Source of the DNA: Flavobacterium enshiense DK69 | GTDB lineage: Bacteria > Bacteroidota > Bacteroidia > Flavobacteriales > Flavobacteriaceae | DNA length: 37,081 nt | Direction: 5' to 3' | Assembly: GCF_000498495.1 (NCBI RefSeq) | Contig: NZ_AVCS01000001.1 | Coordinates: forward strand, 1 to 37,081 | Shown here: positions 32,432 to 37,081 of the stretch, in pieces | Layout: each line of letters starts with the position of its first letter | Position numbering within the stretch: position 1 is the stretch's first letter | Made by a program: the position numbers and the translations under genes | The notes under the pieces: model-generated | The model's database searches: none | The model's input: the letters and a program-made list of their open reading frames with translations, nothing else | What the model was told of the DNA's origin: nothing

Positions 32432-33904
32432 ATGAAAGCACATACAGCTAAAATTATCGGTGAAGGTCTGACCTACGATGATGTTCTTCTGGTTCCAAAT
32501 TACTCTGAAGTACTTCCACGCGAAGTAAGTATCAAAACTAAATTCTCGAAAAATATTACGCTTAACGTTCCAATTGTTTCTGCAGCAATGGATACCGTTA
32601 CAGAAAGTTCTATGGCTATTGCTATGGCTCGTGAAGGTGGAATTGGTGTTTTACATAAGAATATGACCATCGAACAACAGGCTGCTGAAGTACGCAAAGT
32701 AAAACGTGCTGAAAGCGGAATGATCATCGATCCGGTTACTTTACCTCTAACAGCTACAGTAGGTGATGCTAAACAGGCAATGCGTGAATTCGGTATCGGT
32801 GGAATTCCGGTAGTTAACGGTCATCAGGTCTTAAACGGAATTGTTACCAATCGTGATTTGCGCTTTGAGAAAAACAATGGCCGTGCCATTACTGAGGTAA
32901 TGACATCTAAAAACCTTGTTACAGCTCCGGAAGGAACAACTTTAGCTACTGCAGAAGAAATTCTTCAGGAAAATAAAATCGAAAAATTACCTGTAGTTAA
33001 TGAACATAACAAATTAGTCGGTTTAATTACTTTCAGAGATATTACTAAACTTACTCAGAAACCTAACGCAAACAAAGATAAATTCGGACGTTTACGCGTA
33101 GCTGCCGCTCTTGGTGTTACTGCCGATGCAGTAGAAAGAGCTACCGCTTTGGTTAACGCAGGTGTTGACGCTGTTATCATCGATACGGCTCATGGTCATA
33201 CAAAAGGAGTAGTGGACGTTCTAAAAAAGGTGAAAGCTAAATTCCCTGAATTGGATGTGGTTGTTGGAAATATCGCTACTCCAGAGGCTGCTTTATACTT
33301 GGCAGAAAGTGGTGCCGATGCTGTTAAAGTTGGAATCGGACCAGGTTCTATCTGTACTACCCGTGTAGTTGCCGGTGTTGGTTTCCCTCAGTTCTCAGCT
33401 GTATTGGAAGTTGCTGCCGCTTTACGCGGTACTGGTGTTCCGGTTATTGCTGACGGTGGAATCCGTTATACAGGAGATATCCCGAAAGCAATCGCTGCAG
33501 GTGCCGACTGTGTAATGCTAGGTTCATTATTAGCAGGAACAATGGAATCTCCGGGTGAAACTATCATCTTCGAAGGAAGAAAATTCAAATCATACCGCGG
33601 AATGGGTTCTGTTGAAGCTATGAAAGAAGGTTCTAAAGACCGTTACTTCCAGGATGTGGAAGACGATGTGAAGAAACTGGTTCCGGAAGGAATTGTAGGC
33701 CGCGTTCCTTACAAAGGCGAATTGAACGAAAGCATGTTACAATTCATCGGAGGATTAAGAGCCGGTATGGGATACTGCGGTTCTTCTTCTGTTGAAGAGT
33801 TACAAGCCAAAGGACGTTTTGTGCGCATTACATCAAGCGGTATCAGCGAAAGCCACCCGCACAATGTAACAATTACTAAAGAAGCTCCGAATTATTCGAG
33901 ATAA
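32432..33904 (+). CDS. guaB: Inosine-5'-monophosphate dehydrogenase
   Basis: The 490-residue TIM-barrel enzyme oxidises IMP to XMP with NAD+, the committed step of guanine nucleotide synthesis. [20 protein letters not shown] opens the chain, two CBS domains lie at about 95-205 ([17 protein letters not shown] and the following repeat with [16 protein letters not shown]), and the catalytic Cys308 is in the loop [32 protein letters not shown] is close to the C-terminus. Length is normal. It stands alone, with its terminator inside the right duplication arm. Confidence 0.98.
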   Translation: MKAHTAKIIGEGLTYDDVLLVPNYSEVLPREVSIKTKFSKNITLNVPIVSAAMDTVTESSMAIAMAREGGIGVLHKNMTIEQQAAEVRKVKRAESGMIIDPVTLPLTATVGDAKQAMREFGIGGIPVVNGHQVLNGIVTNRDLRFEKNNGRAITEVMTSKNLVTAPEGTTLATAEEILQENKIEKLPVVNEHNKLVGLITFRDITKLTQKPNANKDKFGRLRVAAALGVTADAVERATALVNAGVDAVIIDTAHGHTKGVVDVLKKVKAKFPELDVVVGNIATPEAALYLAESGADAVKVGIGPGSICTTRVVAGVGFPQFSAVLEVAAALRGTGVPVIADGGIRYTGDIPKAIAAGADCVMLGSLLAGTMESPGETIIFEGRKFKSYRGMGSVEAMKEGSKDRYFQDVEDDVKKLVPEGIVGRVPYKGELNESMLQFIGGLRAGMGYCGSSSVEELQAKGRFVRITSSGISESHPHNVTITKEAPNYSR

Positions 33905-33920
33905 GATAATAAAATCAAAA

Positions 33921-33954
33921 AGAAAGCCTTCAGTTTGACTGGAGGCTTTTTTAT
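33921..33954 (+). terminator. guaB terminator
   Basis: AAAGCCTTCAGT (33923-33934), loop TTG, ACTGGAGGCTTT (33938-33949) then more T; the stem has one T-G pair. It is homologous to the terminator at 709-741. Confidence 0.85.
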
Positions 33955-33960
33955 TTTTAG

Positions 33961-34065
33961 GAGCAAAGGGCTTGGGCTTTTTGGTAATCCTTTTTCCTGC
34001 TGTCCACTATATTTTTTGTCCCGTTAAAGACGGGACAAAAAGATGCCGTTCCCATCAGGGCTATT
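33961..34065 (-). repeat. Structured dispersed intergenic element, copy B
   Basis: Read on the minus strand it is nearly the same as copy A: ATAGCCCTGATGG, GGCATC, a perfect 12-bp hairpin (34030-34041 with 34013-34024), GTGGACAGCAGGAA and a terminal CTTTGCTCC. Being part of the duplicated block, it shares history with copy A and does not count as an independent example. Confidence 0.75.
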
Positions 34066-34109
34066 TCGGTAATCTATTTTCTTCTTTGTAATCTCTCACA
34101 TCAAGACAA

Positions 34110-34142
34110 TAAAAAAACCACTCGTAAAAGAGTGGCTCTTTT
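34110..34142 (-). terminator. Terminator of the right adhesin gene
   Basis: On the minus strand CCACTC / GAGTGG (34130-34135 with 34118-34123; loop TTTTAC) is followed by seven T. The alternative pairing AAAAGAG / CTCTTTT overlaps it. It corresponds to the longer hairpin at 521-552 but is shorter. Confidence 0.7.
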
Positions 34143-34165
34143 CAGTATTAGATATTCAAAATGGA

Positions 34166-37081
34166 TTATCGTTTCATTGAGAAGTGTGCTTTGAATAGTT
34201 TCTCAGCGCCGTTCTCTTTGTATTTAACCGTAAACCAGTAATCCGTAGATGGTAAAGTATGTCCGTCAAACAATCCGTCCCATCCGGTTCCGCCGGGAAC
34301 AATCTGTTTGATCAGTTTACCATAGCGGTCGAAAATATGGATTTCAGCATTCGGCTGATCATTACTCAACGACCAGATGTTCCAGGTATCGTTGTAACCA
34401 TCGCCGTTCGGTGTAAAGAAACGCGGATAGCCAATGGTCACGATATGCTCTAGAGTGATATTTGTACATCCTGCGGCATCCTGAATCGTTACGGTGTGCT
34501 CTCCCGGTAAAACATTTACAAAGACATTGCTGTCCTGGAAGGCTCCGCCATCCAAACTGTATAAATAAGATCCGTTTCCGGCTACAGTTACCGTGATTGC
34601 CTGAGTATCCTCAAAGTAATCCGTAACTACTGCAGTAGCACTAGTTGCCGGATTAGACTCGTCTACATTAATTACAAACTCATCATTACAACCTGTACTC
34701 GAATTCATTATCGCAACAGTATACTGACCTGCCTGAGTAGCCTCATAAGAACTGGATGTAGCAATCACTGTATTCATATCACCGCCATAATACCATTGGA
34801 AAGTATAGGCAGCCGGATCTAGACCAGTATCCATATTATATCCGGAAATCAATGTTCCGGTTACACTGTCTATACAAACCATTCCAGGATCTATAGTAGT
34901 TTTAGGCTTAGGATTTACCACAATCACAATTGTTTTTGGTTCTCCTGAACAACCATTATAAATAGGTGTAACAGTATATGTTGCTGTCCCTTGTGCATCT
35001 CCTGTAGTTTCCAGGGGCTGACTGATCGGTATACCTGCTCCCGGAGTTGTTTCAGTTCCGCTTCCATTAGAAGCGCCGGTAACTCCGCTTTCAACAACAG
35101 TCCACATGATTGAAGTTCCCTGAAAAGTTGGCATAACATTAATTCCAGATAAATCGCCACTGCAAATATCTTGTGGAGCTCCAATGCCAAACACTTCCGG
35201 TGTCGGATTAACTGTCACTGTAACCGTAACTGGAGTGCCAATACATCCATTAGCCGTTGGTGTAATCGTATAAATAACTGTACCTGACGACAAACCAATT
35301 GTACTCAAAGTTTGAGTAATAGCACTTCCCGAGCCTGATGATGCTCCAGTCACACCATTTGGTTGAACAGTCCAATCGAAAGTAGTATTTGGTATATTGC
35401 TGGTCAACTGAATATTGGTTCTTTCGCCCGAACATAAGGTTTCCGAATCCGGACTGGCTTTAATAATAGGTTTCGGGTAAACGTTAACGGTAACCGTTTT
35501 AGGCGTTCCATAACAACCATCGTTAACTGGCGTAATGTTATATACAACCTGACCTACGATTGTACCTGAAGCTGTCAGGACTTGGTTGATTGATGTCCCT
35601 GTTCCGTCTTGTGCCCCTGTAGCTCCACCTAGCCCTACAGCATTCCAGATGAAAGTCGTGTTGGCAGTTGCACTTAACATAGTGATATTGGTCGAATCAC
35701 CTGTACAAATAGATTGCTCAGTTACATTAGTACTCACAACCGGAATAGGGTTTACCGTTACTGTTACTGTTGTTGGTATTCCTGCGCAATTAATTGATGA
35801 TGAAGGTGTGATGGTATAAGTTACCGTTCCTGTGGTAGTCCCTGCAGTAAGCACCTGAGAAATGATGTTTCCGCTTCCGTTAGAAGCTCCGGTTACGCCT
35901 CCTGTTTGGGTATAGGTCCACGTGAAAGTAGTATTCGGAACTGTTCCGTTTAATCGAATTCCAGCGGACTGTCCTGAACACAATGATTGTGATAGTGGAT
36001 CAGCGATTACTGTAGGTGTTTGTACCACTGTTACGGTTGAAGATTCTGATAATGACTGAATACAGTTCGGAGTAGTTCCTGCAATCGCATTCACCAAAGT
36101 ATAAGTAGCGTCTGCTGTCAAGTTACCTGTATTTACAGTTGCCGTCCCGGCCGTATCAAGGATTACTGTTTGAATTGTTCCTGAGTTAACAGTATATTCA
36201 ACTGTAGCGCCCGGTGTTCCGGTGAATGTCACAAAAGTTGAAGAATTGCTGCAAACTGTTGTGTCGTCTGAAATCGAAGCAGTAGGCTGCTGAGCGATGT
36301 TTACAACAGCTGATTGCAATAATGTTCCTGTACATCCTGAGGTTGAGGTAGCATCAGTCAACTGATAGGTTGTTTGAGCCGATAAATTTCCGCTATTGAA
36401 AGTTACTGAACCCGTTGCAGGTAATGTAACCGAAGCCGGAGTTCCGTTTACTGTATAGTTAACCGTTGCATCTGGAGTACCTGTGATGGTGATATCTGTA
36501 GCTGTTCCGGTACATATTGTCGCCTCTGTAACAGAGATGGTTGCTGTAGGTGTAGCTAATACATCTACGTTTGCAGTTACTGAGCATCCGTTGATATCGG
36601 TAAATGTGATGATAACCGTTCCTGCGGAAACTCCTGTAACCCATCCGTTTACATCCACAGTGGCTATTGAAGTATCGGAAGATGTCCACGCATTAGTCGA
36701 TGCCGCTGTTTCCGAACCCATTAATTGTATTCTTGAACCATTACACACCGATAAGGTTCCTGAAATTGTTGGCAATTGGTTAACCGTAATGATCATAGGT
36801 GCTGTAGAAGCACATTGTCCGGCATCGGGAGTAAAAGTATAGTTGGTTGTGGTTGTGTTATCCAATGCAGGAGACCAGTTTCCGGTTATACCTTCATTTG
36901 ATGTGGTTGGCAAGGCAGCTAACGTTCCGCCTGAACAAATTGGCGCAACCTGAGTAAATGTTGGCGTCACAATAGGGTTAACCGTAATGGTCATAGGTGT
37001 TGTAGAAGCACATTGTCCGGTATCCGGAGTAAAAGTATAGTTGGTTGTGTTTGTGTTATCCAAAGCCGGAGACCAGCTTCC
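34166..37081 (-). CDS. T9SS type B multidomain adhesin-like protein (5' end outside window)
   Basis: The frame is open from the window edge to a stop at 34166-34168: 971 residues of the C-terminal part of a giant surface protein. Reading from the edge: two ~66-residue repeats (SWSPALDNTTTTNYTFTPDA), a Big_2-like immunoglobulin domain (AWTSSDTSIATVDVNGWVTG), two ~85-residue repeats with Thr-rich strands (ATICTGTATDITITGTP), four or five PKD-like repeats (for example TFTWTYTQTGGVTGASNGSG, CSGERTNIQLTSNIPNTTFD), a CHU_C-type T9SS sorting domain with FFTPNGDGYNDTWNI. The composition is Thr/Gly/Val rich with few Lys/Glu, as in SprB-like gliding adhesins of flavobacteria. The ATG- or TTG-like starts inside the frame are not real starts. 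The first stage of export and full size are not visible; partner ligands are unknown. Confidence 0.95.
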   Translation of the reverse strand, partial: GSWSPALDNTNTTNYTFTPDTGQCASTTPMTITVNPIVTPTFTQVAPICSGGTLAALPTTSNEGITGNWSPALDNTTTTNYTFTPDAGQCASTAPMIITVNQLPTISGTLSVCNGSRIQLMGSETAASTNAWTSSDTSIATVDVNGWVTGVSAGTVIITFTDINGCSVTANVDVLATPTATISVTEATICTGTATDITITGTPDATVNYTVNGTPASVTLPATGSVTFNSGNLSAQTTYQLTDATSTSGCTGTLLQSAVVNIAQQPTASISDDTTVCSNSSTFVTFTGTPGATVEYTVNSGTIQTVILDTAGTATVNTGNLTADATYTLVNAIAGTTPNCIQSLSESSTVTVVQTPTVIADPLSQSLCSGQSAGIRLNGTVPNTTFTWTYTQTGGVTGASNGSGNIISQVLTAGTTTGTVTYTITPSSSINCAGIPTTVTVTVNPIPVVSTNVTEQSICTGDSTNITMLSATANTTFIWNAVGLGGATGAQDGTGTSINQVLTASGTIVGQVVYNITPVNDGCYGTPKTVTVNVYPKPIIKASPDSETLCSGERTNIQLTSNIPNTTFDWTVQPNGVTGASSGSGSAITQTLSTIGLSSGTVIYTITPTANGCIGTPVTVTVTVNPTPEVFGIGAPQDICSGDLSGINVMPTFQGTSIMWTVVESGVTGASNGSGTETTPGAGIPISQPLETTGDAQGTATYTVTPIYNGCSGEPKTIVIVVNPKPKTTIDPGMVCIDSVTGTLISGYNMDTGLDPAAYTFQWYYGGDMNTVIATSSSYEATQAGQYTVAIMNSSTGCNDEFVINVDESNPATSATAVVTDYFEDTQAITVTVAGNGSYLYSLDGGAFQDSNVFVNVLPGEHTVTIQDAAGCTNITLEHIVTIGYPRFFTPNGDGYNDTWNIWSLSNDQPNAEIHIFDRYGKLIKQIVPGGTGWDGLFDGHTLPSTDYWFTVKYKENGAEKLFKAHFSMKR
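36784..37081 (-). repeat. 198-bp (66-codon) tandem repeat in the adhesin gene
   Basis: The sequence at about 36784-36883 recurs at 36982-37081, an offset of 198 bp, with only a few base changes. Each unit encodes a domain ending in GQCAST and starting with an ICSGGTLAALPTTSNEG-type stretch. More units probably lie outside the window. Confidence 0.82.

Larger units (their letters stand above)
33910..34657 (-). repeat. Right arm of the ~740-bp inverted duplication
   Basis: Inverted counterpart of 8-748. From right to left it holds the adhesin tail (34657-34166), its terminator (about 34112-34140), structured repeat copy B (34065-33961) and a terminator hairpin (33923-33949) which here ends guaB. 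The homology may reach further right, but the left copy ends at the window edge. Confidence 0.88.

Noticed and set aside
36483..36842. 119-codon + strand frame opposite the adhesin repeats
   Set aside because: Low-complexity Val/Thr-rich antisense of repetitive coding sequence; no start context.
1..37081. CRISPR array, tRNA or rRNA genes, phage or transposon genes
   Set aside because: No regular spacer-repeat array, no cloverleaf candidate and no integrase or transposase motif was seen. The four dispersed repeats are far apart and have no spacer pattern.

Overview
The window reads as chromosomal sequence from a flavobacterium (Bacteroidota, probably Flavobacterium or a close relative). Signs are the low GC content, two genes ending in the type IX secretion (T9SS type B, gliding-motility-associated) C-terminal domain, a SusC/FecA-style TonB receptor with an N-terminal carboxypeptidase-like domain, lack of strong Shine-Dalgarno sites, and repeated TAnnTTTG boxes (the Bacteroidota -7 promoter element) just upstream of genes. 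No tRNA, rRNA, CRISPR, phage or transposase was recognised.

Layout. Both ends are 3' parts of large T9SS adhesin-like genes that point inwards (2-499 on +, 34166-37081 on -). Their tails plus the following terminators and an intergenic repeat form an inverted duplication (about 8-748 and 33910-34657, about 93% identical in the coding part). Between them are: an aminotransferase, a retropepsin-like/PDZ protease and a DUF1573 protein (0.7-3.9 kb); valS (4.2-6.8 kb); a beta-barrel protein and a small secreted helical protein (7.2-8.8 kb); a minus-strand block sod, ACBP, psd, cdsA, LUD protein, ftsH, rsfS (9.2-14.9 kb) that joins phospholipid synthesis with protein quality control; birA; an SRPBCC protein and pyrE diverging from a Nudix hydrolase (15.7-17.5 kb); a minus-strand ddl-coaD-M14 peptidase operon diverging from a PASTA protein and an RluA-type pseudouridine synthase (17.8-22.8 kb); an intradiol dioxygenase-like lipoprotein and a small unknown protein; pyrD and HMG-CoA lyase (24.1-26.0 kb); an accessory-looking envelope/iron locus (26.1-32.4 kb); and guaB.

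The most interesting part is 26.0-32.4 kb. A DUF4856 lipoprotein, an imelysin-family lipoprotein, a full-length homologue of vitamin K-dependent gamma-glutamyl carboxylase (VKGC/HTTM family) and a TonB-dependent receptor lie in one direction, the last three with gaps of 2 bp and an overlap of 20 bp. Three copies of the half-site TCTAAATAA, two of them a perfect inverted pair across the promoter, precede the locus. I infer an iron-responsive uptake system with a built-in carboxylase/epoxidase-like membrane enzyme.

The second notable item is a dispersed intergenic element of about 105-115 bp present four times (595-700, 4009-4118, 17565-17680, 33961-34065). Its flanks are conserved while its central hairpin changes sequence but keeps pairing, so it behaves like a structured RNA or DNA element. 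It may be the known Flavo-1 RNA motif; I could not check this.
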